Shown piece after piece: positions 54,348-62,232 of a stretch of DNA of 64,000 nucleotides. The stretch is taken from positions 1,550,001-1,614,000 of the forward strand of contig NZ_CP040871.1 in assembly GCF_006337105.1 (NCBI RefSeq). Reading direction: 5' to 3'. Position numbers and translations under genes: made by a program. This DNA is from Thermomonas aquatica. Its GTDB lineage: Bacteria > Pseudomonadota > Gammaproteobacteria > Xanthomonadales > Xanthomonadaceae. Below the pieces are notes generated by a model, which was given only the letters and a program-made list of their open reading frames with translations, was not told the DNA's origin and ran no database searches. How positions within the stretch are numbered: the stretch's first letter is position 1; the number at the start of each line of letters is the position of its first letter.

Positions 54348-55325
54348 CTAGGGTTGATCGGCTCCGGCCGAGATGAGGAACCGGCGGCTGCCGGGTTTTG
54401 GGACGATGTACTTGGCCACCAGATCCGGGTGATCCAAAGCCAAGCGCTTTGTGTCCAGGCTGGTGCCGTCCTGAGCCCGCTTGTAGGTCACTTCGCCGGT
54501 GGCGAAGACTGCTCGGGCGGCATCGCCCATGGCTTGCTGCAGGCTCTGCTTGAGCTGTTCGGCTTCCTTGCCGCGTGTCTCGAGCTCGTTCCGCAGGGCC
54601 ACCAACTCGGCGAAGGTGTCCGACAGCACCCGGTCATCGCAGAAATCGAGGGTGTTGCCACCACCGGGGTACAACTGGCGCAGCGCTTTGCCCGATGACT
54701 CGCTGCCATCGGCCGGCGGCGCGATGTCAGTCTCGACGTACTGCCAGAACCTGGCTTCCAACACCATCAACCTCGCGATAACTTCTTGGTCGCGTTCGAT
54801 ACGGTGGATCTCCATCCGTTGGCCGCACAGCAGCACCGCCACGTCGGCGGCGTCCTGGTTGGTTACTGCCAACTGATGCTGGACCTGCAGTTGAATGTGT
54901 TCCGGCACACCGTGCTGCCAGAGCTTCGACCCCCATTCCCCGGCCGTCTTGCACTCGAGGATCTGCACGGCCGGTGTGCCCACGACCTCACGGTCGATGT
55001 TCGCCAACAAGTAAGGGAAGGTCGGGTGCTGCAGGACCGCATTGATCTTGCGGACCTTTCGACCGGTCAACTGCGTGTAGGCCACGGCCACGTAGGGTTC
55101 CAACAACGTGCCCCAGTAGCGCGGATCGTCCATGCCAGGCGGTGCGGTTTCCGTTGGCGTCCGGCCCGTCTTTTCCATCCACAGTTCAAGCGGACTCTTG
55201 TACGGGCACAGGCCCACGGCGGCAGCGGCATCCGAACTGCCGATCCCGCCTTGGCGCACGGACAACCACTGGTGTCGGTCGAGCGTGCGCGTGTCGACCA
55301 GCCGCAAGGCGGCGTTCTTCTTCAT
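54348..55325 (-). CDS. YqaJ-type viral/element recombinase exonuclease
   Basis: A 325-residue exonuclease of the YqaJ/lambda-exo type. IGSSDAAAAVGLCPYKSPLELWMEKTG is the N-terminal signature, the active site is DREVVGTPAVQILECKTAGEWGSKLWQ with the D-ExK residues, and IQLQVQHQLAVTNQDAADVAVLL follows. The C-terminal helical part may bind a partner. It would resect ends for recombination in the element. The ATG at 55325 follows a hairpin at 55344-55368. Confidence 0.87.
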   Translation of the reverse strand: MKKNAALRLVDTRTLDRHQWLSVRQGGIGSSDAAAAVGLCPYKSPLELWMEKTGRTPTETAPPGMDDPRYWGTLLEPYVAVAYTQLTGRKVRKINAVLQHPTFPYLLANIDREVVGTPAVQILECKTAGEWGSKLWQHGVPEHIQLQVQHQLAVTNQDAADVAVLLCGQRMEIHRIERDQEVIARLMVLEARFWQYVETDIAPPADGSESSGKALRQLYPGGGNTLDFCDDRVLSDTFAELVALRNELETRGKEAEQLKQSLQQAMGDAARAVFATGEVTYKRAQDGTSLDTKRLALDHPDLVAKYIVPKPGSRRFLISAGADQP

Positions 55326-55343
55326 GCGGTTTCTCCAAATGGA

Positions 55344-55368
55344 AACGCCCGGCACAGGGCCGGGCGTT
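55344..55368. repeat. hairpin upstream of the YqaJ gene
   Basis: AACGCCCGGC-5 nt-GCCGGGCGTT lies between two minus-strand genes, 18 bases before the YqaJ start. No T-run is present. It is similar in position to the hairpin at 56379-56408 before the DUF932 gene. Confidence 0.55.
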
Positions 55369-55390
55369 GCGGGAACAACTAGGGTTGGGA

Positions 55391-56347
55391 TCAGGTGGTC
55401 AGCTGGACCAGCTCGTCCCATGCGCGTTGCTTGAACTGCGCGCCCTGTCCGAACCAAGCCGCCTCACGCCGATGATCATCACTGCGCGCGCGTCGATGGT
55501 GGTCGACGTACTCGGTGACGCTGTTGAGCAAGCCCCACGCCGTGCCGCGGCTGGACGCCAACTGCGCGCCACGGCCGCCACCGTCGTAAAGGGCTCGTAC
55601 CGAACGCATTGCCTGCTCGTTGACTACCGGAGCCTGGCCGGGCTGCCCAGGATAGGTCAGCATTCGACGCAGCAACCCATCGACCGAGTCCGGATCCACC
55701 GGGCATGCCACCAGATCCTTCATCTTCGACACGAACCGATTCCACGGCGCAACAGTGATTCCAAGCTGCTGCTTCACCGCATCGGGATTGAACTCGGAGC
55801 GATGCGGCACCTTCACCGCGCCACGGTTGTCACCCAAGGCGATTTGCAGGGTGTTGTTGCAGACCACCCGCACTGACGTGAACTGGGCGGTGGTGGCCAA
55901 GGATCCATCGCAGGCGGTTGCCAGCAGCAGATAGCCATTCACTTGGTCCTTGCCCTTGAGCGTGGTGCTCTGGCCCGTGCGCGCGAGCGCCCAGAACTTC
56001 CTGCCTTCCTTGAGGACGCCTGCCGTCTCAAGCTCGAAGCCGGCGTGCTCGGTCAGGTCGCGGTAGAACTCCAGTACTTCCTCCGGCTGCACGACCTGGA
56101 AACGCTTGGAAACCACCGACAGCGGGCGCTTGGTGTCGGAGCGGTAGAGCACCTTCTGCTCCGGGAAAGTATGGATCGCCCCGACCGTGTGGTTGCCGGT
56201 GATGTAGCGAACCTCGGACTCTTCGATCATCCAGTCCATGCCGGCCTGTCGCTTCCAGATCTCGATGGGCTGCGGGGTAGCGATTTTGTTGCCAAGGCCA
56301 TGCCAAGGCTTGTCGCCGGCATAGGCCATCGTTTCGACCAAGTGCAT
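55391..56347 (-). CDS. DUF932 (phage/plasmid-like) protein
   Basis: A 318-residue protein of the DUF932 family found in plasmids and integrative elements: AGDKPWHGLGNKI, WMIEESEVRYIT, YLLLATACDGSLATTAQFTSVRVVCNNTLQIAL and LYDGGGRGAQLASSRGTAWGLLNSVTEYVDHHRRA are family blocks. The role is unknown, possibly linked to DNA processing. Located directly upstream of the YqaJ gene. Confidence 0.87.
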   Translation of the reverse strand: MHLVETMAYAGDKPWHGLGNKIATPQPIEIWKRQAGMDWMIEESEVRYITGNHTVGAIHTFPEQKVLYRSDTKRPLSVVSKRFQVVQPEEVLEFYRDLTEHAGFELETAGVLKEGRKFWALARTGQSTTLKGKDQVNGYLLLATACDGSLATTAQFTSVRVVCNNTLQIALGDNRGAVKVPHRSEFNPDAVKQQLGITVAPWNRFVSKMKDLVACPVDPDSVDGLLRRMLTYPGQPGQAPVVNEQAMRSVRALYDGGGRGAQLASSRGTAWGLLNSVTEYVDHHRRARSDDHRREAAWFGQGAQFKQRAWDELVQLTT

Positions 56348-56378
56348 GTTGAATCCTCATATTGGGCGGCATAAACGC

Positions 56379-56408
56379 AGAAGGCCCGCCGGTGAGGGCG
56401 GGCCTTCT
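56379..56408. repeat. hairpin upstream of the DUF932 gene
   Basis: AGAAGGCCCGCC-6 nt-GGCGGGCCTTCT is 31 bases upstream of the DUF932 start, between it and a tiny membrane-protein gene. It may end that tiny gene's message or be an RNA structure. Confidence 0.55.
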
Positions 56409-56426
56409 GTGAGTGCCAGTGGATGG

Positions 56427-56528
56427 CTAGGGGAAGCGATCAAACGGCGGCTTCTTGAGCAGCGTGGCCAGGACCGCCGCTGCTACAAGCATCACGTAGT
56501 AGATCGTCTCCTTGGTGTCGTCGCGCAT
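56427..56528 (-). CDS. 33-residue membrane microprotein
   Basis: Translation gives MRDDTKETIYYVML, then a hydrophobic helix VAAAVLATLL, and KKPPFDRFP at the end. One membrane span with a charged N-terminus and a Lys-Lys cap is a typical small-protein layout. The ribosome site is weak (GGGG), so expression is not certain. It lies in the otherwise gene-free stretch 56348-56751. Confidence 0.45.
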   Translation of the reverse strand: MRDDTKETIYYVMLVAAAVLATLLKKPPFDRFP

Positions 56529-56751
56529 CGGCTAGACCCCATTGGGATGCTAGGACCGCAGCATCCAGACGTGAAGCGAAATTGTCCCGCTTCATGTTGG
56601 TGTTATAGGTCTGAAATAGTTTTGCATCGCTCCGGGCATGCGGAGCACTCCTCAGCGGCGGACACTCGGCACTGACCCTCGCGAGCCGGATGATCCTCTT
56701 GCACATATGTGCAGCGTCTGAGGACCCGACATCGGCCACCGAACGCCTAGT

Positions 56752-58890
56752 TCACCCGTGGAAGCGTCCTTTGAAATAGGCGTTCATTTCGCTCAAGGGG
56801 ATTTCTTGTGAGGAGTTGCCACTTCGTGCATAGAATTTCTCAACGGCCTGGCCGTTCTTATCCTTCACTTGCAGAACCAACGGAGCGTGGGCAGGTTGGA
56901 TATCGACCTGACAAACGTCTCTTTCTTCGAGGGCCGAGAATCGAACTTTGACCCGGGTTGCTGCATACGTCTCGCCGAATGCACCGTTAAGCAGGTTCTT
57001 CAGGTGTAACTCGAACTTATCGCGGTCGCAATGGCCAAGCGCGGCGTAATCGTGGGAAAGCCCGAGCACCTGCCCGTCATCGGCGACGCCGATGAGCAAG
57101 GTGCCTCCATTGGAATTCCCGAAAGCGGCCACTGTTTTGAGGATCACATCCTCTAACTTCCGGTTGGCGACACCTTCCTTATAGTCCCACCGCAGCGATG
57201 ATTTGAATTCCAGTTCGTCGCTCTCGCCCTCCGCAATCAGGTCCTCGATCGATGCTGCCTGATCTGATTCGCCTGTCTCCGTAATGCCGGCGAGGTAAGC
57301 CGTCAAGCTTGACGCCAACATCTTCCGACGCTCGCGCAGGAACTCTTCATAATTCTCCAGCTGCCAGAGGCACTCATCCTCTGGAATGCACTGCAATTTG
57401 AGTGCTTTGGGAAAATCCCTGCGGACGGCAGTCAGGTAATCAAGCGCTGTCGTGGCGGACTTGGTCCGATTGGCGACCTGGGTCAGGATGGCGCGGTTGG
57501 TGAGTTCCTGCGCCAGCGCATACCTAACGCGATTGTCCTTCCCATACCCGGCCGCCTTGAGGCGAGAGAACGGGAAGATATGGTCGTTCTCGAGCTGATA
57601 CTTCGCCCCCATGTTCTTGTGCAGCCCGACCCCTGTTGTTAAGCAGACTGCGCCGCGGCTCTTGAGATACCAGCGCATCATTGAGAACAACGGATGCTGG
57701 ATCGCACGGCCCTCGAATTCATGGGGCTGAATTTCCAGCCTACCTTCGTCCTCTTCGATCACCCGTAAAAGGTTGTCGAATGGATGCTCGGATTCCTTCA
57801 ATGCACGCAGATCGCGATCGAGCTTCTGTGGCAACTGACTTACGTAGCGTGCGCGGACCTGGCTGTAGTAGAACCACTTCACCATCTTGTTGATTTCGGA
57901 CTCGGTGGGGTGGGTGCCCTGCTTGTCGAAGCAGTACACAATCATGGGCACCAACGCATACACCGAACTGATCTCGTTGGTGTGATCCACGAATGCCCTG
58001 GACCGAAGCAAATTCACTACGTAGTCCAGCACCTGCTCATCCAGGCGCTTCCATGCCGCTTGCAGTGGCTGCTTGTTCTCCACTCCATGGAGCTTTTTCA
58101 TTTCCGAACCGATGCGGTGCACGCAGCCCAGCAGTACGTAGACGATAAAGTCCAGCTTGAATGCGAATCCCGCGTCCTTGAGCTTGTCCAGCTTGGCCTT
58201 GAACAGATCACGCGCTTGCGGCCAGTAGCCAGAGATCTGGGCTAGCGCGAGCTCCGCGTCTGTCAGGGCGACGCCGCTGGCGTTTACCTTGTAGAAGATA
58301 TCGATCGCTTCCCGGATATTCGCTTTGATCGGAATGGTCTGCTCCGGAAAGTCCCGTCCGAGAATGGCCTCAATGGCGCTTGTGTTGTCGTCGATCCGGT
58401 CATCACGCTCGCGATCGACAGTCTGGCCTTTGGCCTCCAGTTCACGCACGACATCCTTGGCTCGAATTTTCTTCTGGAAGATTTGAGTGATGTCCTGCCA
58501 GAGCGGATCGTTCTGCATGCGCGACTTGACGAAATACGACAACTCCAAGGACTCTAGGTTGACGTAGAGCTCGCGGGTGTCATTGGTGATCTCTGGCAGC
58601 GTGTAGTACGGCGGAACGGTCCCGCGAATCAGCATGTAAAGCGTGGTAATGCGCTGCTGACCATCTAGGAGAAGGCGCACAGCCCCCTGTTTCGCGTCGT
58701 ATTTGTGAGGCCCCTTCAGCTCCGGCGGACTGGCCGTTTCCCAGGTCAGCATGGTCCCTGTCGGATACTGCTTGATTAGAGAGTCGATCAATTGCTTAGC
58801 ATCGTCTCGCTTCCACACGTATTCGCGTTGAAACGCCGGCACGAACAGCTGCTTTTCGTCGATCTTGTCGAGAATCATTGAAATCTTCAT
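56752..58890 (-). CDS. GmrSD-type (DUF262) nuclease fused to a Schlafen/AlbA_2 domain
   Basis: A 712-residue protein. The N-terminal DUF262 part has VPAFQREYVWKRDDAKQLIDSLIKQYPTG and the signature LLLDGQQRITTLYML (DGQQR at 76-80). A DUF1524-like HNH segment follows (YQLENDHIFPFSRLKAAGYG near 430, ELTNRAILTQVANRTKS). The last 150 residues (ESDELEFKSSLRWDYKEG...AAFGNSNGGTLLIGVADDGQVLGL) form an AlbA_2/Schlafen-like domain. GmrSD cuts modified phage DNA; a fused AlbA_2 domain is unusual. Probably a type IV-like defence protein. Confidence 0.85.
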   Translation of the reverse strand: MKISMILDKIDEKQLFVPAFQREYVWKRDDAKQLIDSLIKQYPTGTMLTWETASPPELKGPHKYDAKQGAVRLLLDGQQRITTLYMLIRGTVPPYYTLPEITNDTRELYVNLESLELSYFVKSRMQNDPLWQDITQIFQKKIRAKDVVRELEAKGQTVDRERDDRIDDNTSAIEAILGRDFPEQTIPIKANIREAIDIFYKVNASGVALTDAELALAQISGYWPQARDLFKAKLDKLKDAGFAFKLDFIVYVLLGCVHRIGSEMKKLHGVENKQPLQAAWKRLDEQVLDYVVNLLRSRAFVDHTNEISSVYALVPMIVYCFDKQGTHPTESEINKMVKWFYYSQVRARYVSQLPQKLDRDLRALKESEHPFDNLLRVIEEDEGRLEIQPHEFEGRAIQHPLFSMMRWYLKSRGAVCLTTGVGLHKNMGAKYQLENDHIFPFSRLKAAGYGKDNRVRYALAQELTNRAILTQVANRTKSATTALDYLTAVRRDFPKALKLQCIPEDECLWQLENYEEFLRERRKMLASSLTAYLAGITETGESDQAASIEDLIAEGESDELEFKSSLRWDYKEGVANRKLEDVILKTVAAFGNSNGGTLLIGVADDGQVLGLSHDYAALGHCDRDKFELHLKNLLNGAFGETYAATRVKVRFSALEERDVCQVDIQPAHAPLVLQVKDKNGQAVEKFYARSGNSSQEIPLSEMNAYFKGRFHG

Positions 58891-58912
58891 GCGATTTTTG
58901 TCTTTAGATTGA

Positions 58913-59485
58913 CTAGGGAGGATCTCGCCGCTGACTTGCCCACGTATTCAAGTACAACTCCTGCTGATATGTCTCTACAGCTCCAGGCCTCACCTCCCTG
59001 ACCCTAGCGATTGCGTCCGCAGCCGTCGATGCAGTTTCGCAATCTAACAGGAGCATTGCAGCCACAGTTCCGGCCCGCCCGAGTCCATCCTTGCAATGCA
59101 CCAGCACTCCACCCCCCGCACGTAACGTGTTAACCAAGCCAGGGCGTGTTGTCCTCCACAGTCTCTCGAAGGAACGGTCTGGAGCGCACTGATCAATGAT
59201 GGGCAGGTGATGCCAACGCAACCCAAGTTCATTTGCGATACGGGGAAGACCCTCTACACCCAGACCTGTGATTTCGTGCGCTTCGATCAACGAAACAACA
59301 TCATTCGCTCCCCACTCGCGGATGGTTTCGAGATCCATGGCGAGATCCCGATCCCACGCCCCCGTCATTGCGTCGGACTGCTTCTTGCCCGGGCAGAACG
59401 TGATACCGATCTTCCCATCGCCGACCTGTAGCGTGGCTATTAGGATTGGATGGGCCAGACTCGTTCTGGCGACTGGCTTCGTCAC
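58913..59485 (-). CDS. dual-specificity/tyrosine phosphatase of the CDKN3-like type
   Basis: A 190-residue Cys-based phosphatase. The P-loop is VLVHCKDGLGRAGTVAAMLLLD with C131 and R137, and the general-acid Asp may be in LPIIDQCAPDRSFERLW, as in CDKN3-like phosphatases. Both catalytic residues are present. The ATG at 59485 overlaps the stop of the ADP-ribosylglycohydrolase gene, so both are made together. Substrate unknown: phosphoprotein, or a phosphorylated nucleotide or RNA end are options. Confidence 0.85.
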   Translation of the reverse strand: MTKPVARTSLAHPILIATLQVGDGKIGITFCPGKKQSDAMTGAWDRDLAMDLETIREWGANDVVSLIEAHEITGLGVEGLPRIANELGLRWHHLPIIDQCAPDRSFERLWRTTRPGLVNTLRAGGGVLVHCKDGLGRAGTVAAMLLLDCETASTAADAIARVREVRPGAVETYQQELYLNTWASQRRDPP

Positions 59486-60495
59486 CGGCGTATCGAGTGA
59501 TGCGAGATCAGGCCATTCAATAAGGGCGCAAGAATGTCATTGCCTCTCAAGCCCTCTCGCCAACTGCGCGGAATTCCGCTGAGGCCGTACAGCGCCCCCG
59601 CAACCCCCCCTGCTATCGCCGCGGTGGTGTCGGTGTCGTTTCCAAGTGACACTGCGCGCCGCACACAGGCATCAAACGTGGATGTCTCCAAAACTGCAGC
59701 CCGAGCCGACCATAGCGAATCCACGACGTACCCGCTGCCTTGCACGCACTCAGCATTCGCTGGGTCCAACACCTGTTCCATCTCTTGGGGGTCGAGCTCG
59801 AGAGGAGGAGCAATTAACCTCAGTCGACTAGTGGCCTCGTCCCAAGGGTGAGAGCCGCCTGCCAGGACGCAACGGACCCAGAGGCAATACAGCGCACAAG
59901 CAATTCTGGAGCGCATGTGCCCGTGCGTGGGCAACGACTGCTCCGAACTCAACATGACTAGTTCGTGGTCGCTACCTTGGTGCCAAAGGGCCAATGGCAA
60001 CACCCGCATCAATGACCCATTCCCGTTGTCCCGCTCTCCAGCGGGGCCGGCTTGTGCAGGCGCGACTCCAGCCGCCAAGCGCCCTAATGCCCGGCTAGTC
60101 TGGATACCCACATCGAAGACTTTTCCATCGACGGCGCAGAAGCCTTGGCTCATCCAGCGAAGCAGGCCTTTGGAGAAGTGCTCCAAGTCCAAACCCTCTC
60201 GAACCAAGAGGCTGTCCAGCAACACCAGCGCCTGGGCGCCATCGTCGCTCCAGGTGCCAGGCAGAACCGAGCGGTGCGAGCGATGAAACCCGTTTGGCGG
60301 TGTGAACTCGATCAAAGCTTCCGACGGGATTGACTCTGCGGCATGAAACTCATAGGGCACGCCAAGTGCGTCGCCGATCAGCAACCCAGTTAGGCCTCCC
60401 GCGATACGTTCAAAGCTCAGGGGAGGCTGGGCTTGTTCATTCGTGATCGGCATGGTCGGCGTATTTAACTCCATAGCGCAACACTTCTTGGACAT
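59482..60495 (-). CDS. ADP-ribosylglycohydrolase (DraG/ARH-like)
   Basis: A 337-residue ADP-ribosyl hydrolase. The metal-binding GTWSDDGAQALVLLDSLL (family T-x-DD), the ERDNGNGSLMRVLPLAL block and the second metal motif SLGNDTDTTAAIAGGVAGALYGL match the ARH family. It would remove ADP-ribose from protein or nucleic acid. Start at 60495 is the longest option; ATGs at 60474 and a little further on would also work. It is coupled to a phosphatase gene. Confidence 0.87.
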   Translation of the reverse strand: MSKKCCAMELNTPTMPITNEQAQPPLSFERIAGGLTGLLIGDALGVPYEFHAAESIPSEALIEFTPPNGFHRSHRSVLPGTWSDDGAQALVLLDSLLVREGLDLEHFSKGLLRWMSQGFCAVDGKVFDVGIQTSRALGRLAAGVAPAQAGPAGERDNGNGSLMRVLPLALWHQGSDHELVMLSSEQSLPTHGHMRSRIACALYCLWVRCVLAGGSHPWDEATSRLRLIAPPLELDPQEMEQVLDPANAECVQGSGYVVDSLWSARAAVLETSTFDACVRRAVSLGNDTDTTAAIAGGVAGALYGLSGIPRSWREGLRGNDILAPLLNGLISHHSIRR

Positions 60496-60678
60496 TTCTC
60501 AACTACGCCCACGGAGTCGAAAAGTAAGAGGCCGGGTCCTCAACTGTTACCCTCGCTAACTTCAATGCGGGATCTACTCCGGTTGCTTTCCACACGCCGC
60601 TGCCAAGCCTAAGCGACGGCTTGCACGCACGAGGCGGCGATTTGCCAAGCACGGTCAGCCAAGCATCTAGCTAGAGAG

Positions 60679-62232
60679 CTAGAGGCGGGATCTTTTCCAT
60701 ACAATCGATCCGGAGGATCTGTCGGTGCTGATCTTCATTTGTTCGGACGGGGGAGCTAGTCCCAACTTATGAAAATCCACTAGGCTATGAACTCTCTGCG
60801 AGTCCGTGGACCAAAGGAGAGAAGACCTATTACTTGGCAATAGCCTGCTCGTCAAAACCCTAGTTACCTTCTTGACCCTTTCTGGGTCCGTCGACGCGAA
60901 CCCAATAGGTAGCGTAATTGCACTGGCCGTACTTGGTTGTAGATGATATTGAGCCACGACCAATCTTTCTGGGACCACTAAAAGCTCAACTCGATCAAGA
61001 GCCACGTTCCCTGAGAATAGGACCGCATGCGGCACTCTCGAGTTGAATTTCTTCTTCAACCATTTTTCGCTGGAGTCGTACCCGCAGAAGCAAGCAACCA
61101 GTCTTCCATCATCTTCGCGACCTAACGCGCGTTGGAGCTTTGGTGCGAAATCAACGAGCTCGGAACTGTTTGCTGCCCAGAATGGAACTGACGAGGGTAG
61201 CCAATGCGCTATTCGGGATGCGCCCTCATCGCCTTCTGTGTGTTTTAACATATTGATCAACGTAGTCCGATTGCCAGTGAGGTAGATCGGACCCAGCAGC
61301 GCGCGTGTCTCTTGGGTGCCGTAGCCGGTTTTCCTAGCGTCTCGATCTGCGAGCCACTTCGCGAGTGCGACGTCATTCTTGTGCACGTATCTGGCCAAGA
61401 TTTCGTCCCCTACCAGCTCGCAGTAATCCTCCACTGAAGGTGTTGCGCTTGGTAGTGACTCCTGAGCCAGATAGTCCGCCACTTGGGACTCCAGTTCATT
61501 AGACAGCGCTCTGCGTCGATTCTCACCAAGCCTTTCGATCGCGTCTCGGTAGACGTTCAACTCACCATTTGTGCCGGCCTCGAGGAAAATCTCCATATCG
61601 ATCGGTACTTGTAACGTTCTCTTGGGACGGCACCTAGACACTTTATACAATCGAGTCTTGTGAACGTCTTTCGATCGTCCGCGCGAGTATTCGAGGAAGG
61701 CTCTGGACTGTTCGCTAAATGCCTCCGCTATTCGATCCGGAGGTACCGACTTTGAGATTTCTGGAATAGGAATTTCCGGCAGACCGAAGCGTGCATTGCT
61801 GTAGCCGCGGCGAGGGACGATCTTTAGTGCAAGGAGATCGAAGACAGCATCTTCTTCCCGGGTTTCAAAGTTGGTGAAGGTTGGCACATCACCCGCGGTC
61901 ACTCTCTTGGCTTGGAGCATTGCGGACGCCATTAGGGTGCCGTCATCGGCAACATCGACAAGTCGATTCTTGACCAGATTTCTCACCAAACCCTCGGTCT
62001 CCAAGATGGATAGACCGAAGTAACTCTTCAGCTCGGAAGGGCTAACCCCATCCATGAGGAGGATAAGCCTGCACGCGAACTCCTCGACGGCGGGAAGCGG
62101 ACGCTCAGTGGTCCAGGAGCACTCAAGCCGATATTCCCTTGCAGGAAGGAGGACAGAAATCACGTTAGCCAACCTTCGCTTCGGCCCTTGGTCCCTAAGG
62201 AGCTCTTCTTGCTCGATCAGTTCCTCAACCAT
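60679..62232 (-). CDS. unknown protein coupled to the UPF1-like helicase
   Basis: A 517-residue protein. The N-terminal part has a winged-helix-like pattern (CRLILLMDGVSPSELKSYFGLSILETEGLVRNLVKNRLVDVADDG). The rest (HAVLFSGNVALDRVELLVVPERLVVAQYHLQP; SLLWSTDSQRVHSLVDF) is mixed strand and helix without a nuclease or HKD motif that I can find. The ATG at 62232 overlaps the helicase stop by 8 bases, so it is translated with it. Probably the second component of a helicase-based defence system; unproved. Confidence 0.72.
   Translation of the reverse strand: MVEELIEQEELLRDQGPKRRLANVISVLLPAREYRLECSWTTERPLPAVEEFACRLILLMDGVSPSELKSYFGLSILETEGLVRNLVKNRLVDVADDGTLMASAMLQAKRVTAGDVPTFTNFETREEDAVFDLLALKIVPRRGYSNARFGLPEIPIPEISKSVPPDRIAEAFSEQSRAFLEYSRGRSKDVHKTRLYKVSRCRPKRTLQVPIDMEIFLEAGTNGELNVYRDAIERLGENRRRALSNELESQVADYLAQESLPSATPSVEDYCELVGDEILARYVHKNDVALAKWLADRDARKTGYGTQETRALLGPIYLTGNRTTLINMLKHTEGDEGASRIAHWLPSSVPFWAANSSELVDFAPKLQRALGREDDGRLVACFCGYDSSEKWLKKKFNSRVPHAVLFSGNVALDRVELLVVPERLVVAQYHLQPSTASAITLPIGFASTDPERVKKVTRVLTSRLLPSNRSSLLWSTDSQRVHSLVDFHKLGLAPPSEQMKISTDRSSGSIVWKRSRL

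Noticed and set aside
60679..62232. PLD-type (HKD) nuclease motif in the helicase partner, which would make it a Mokosh-like pair
   Set aside because: The only His-Lys neighbourhoods (HKTRLYK) lack the spacing H-x-K-x4-D; no second copy is present.
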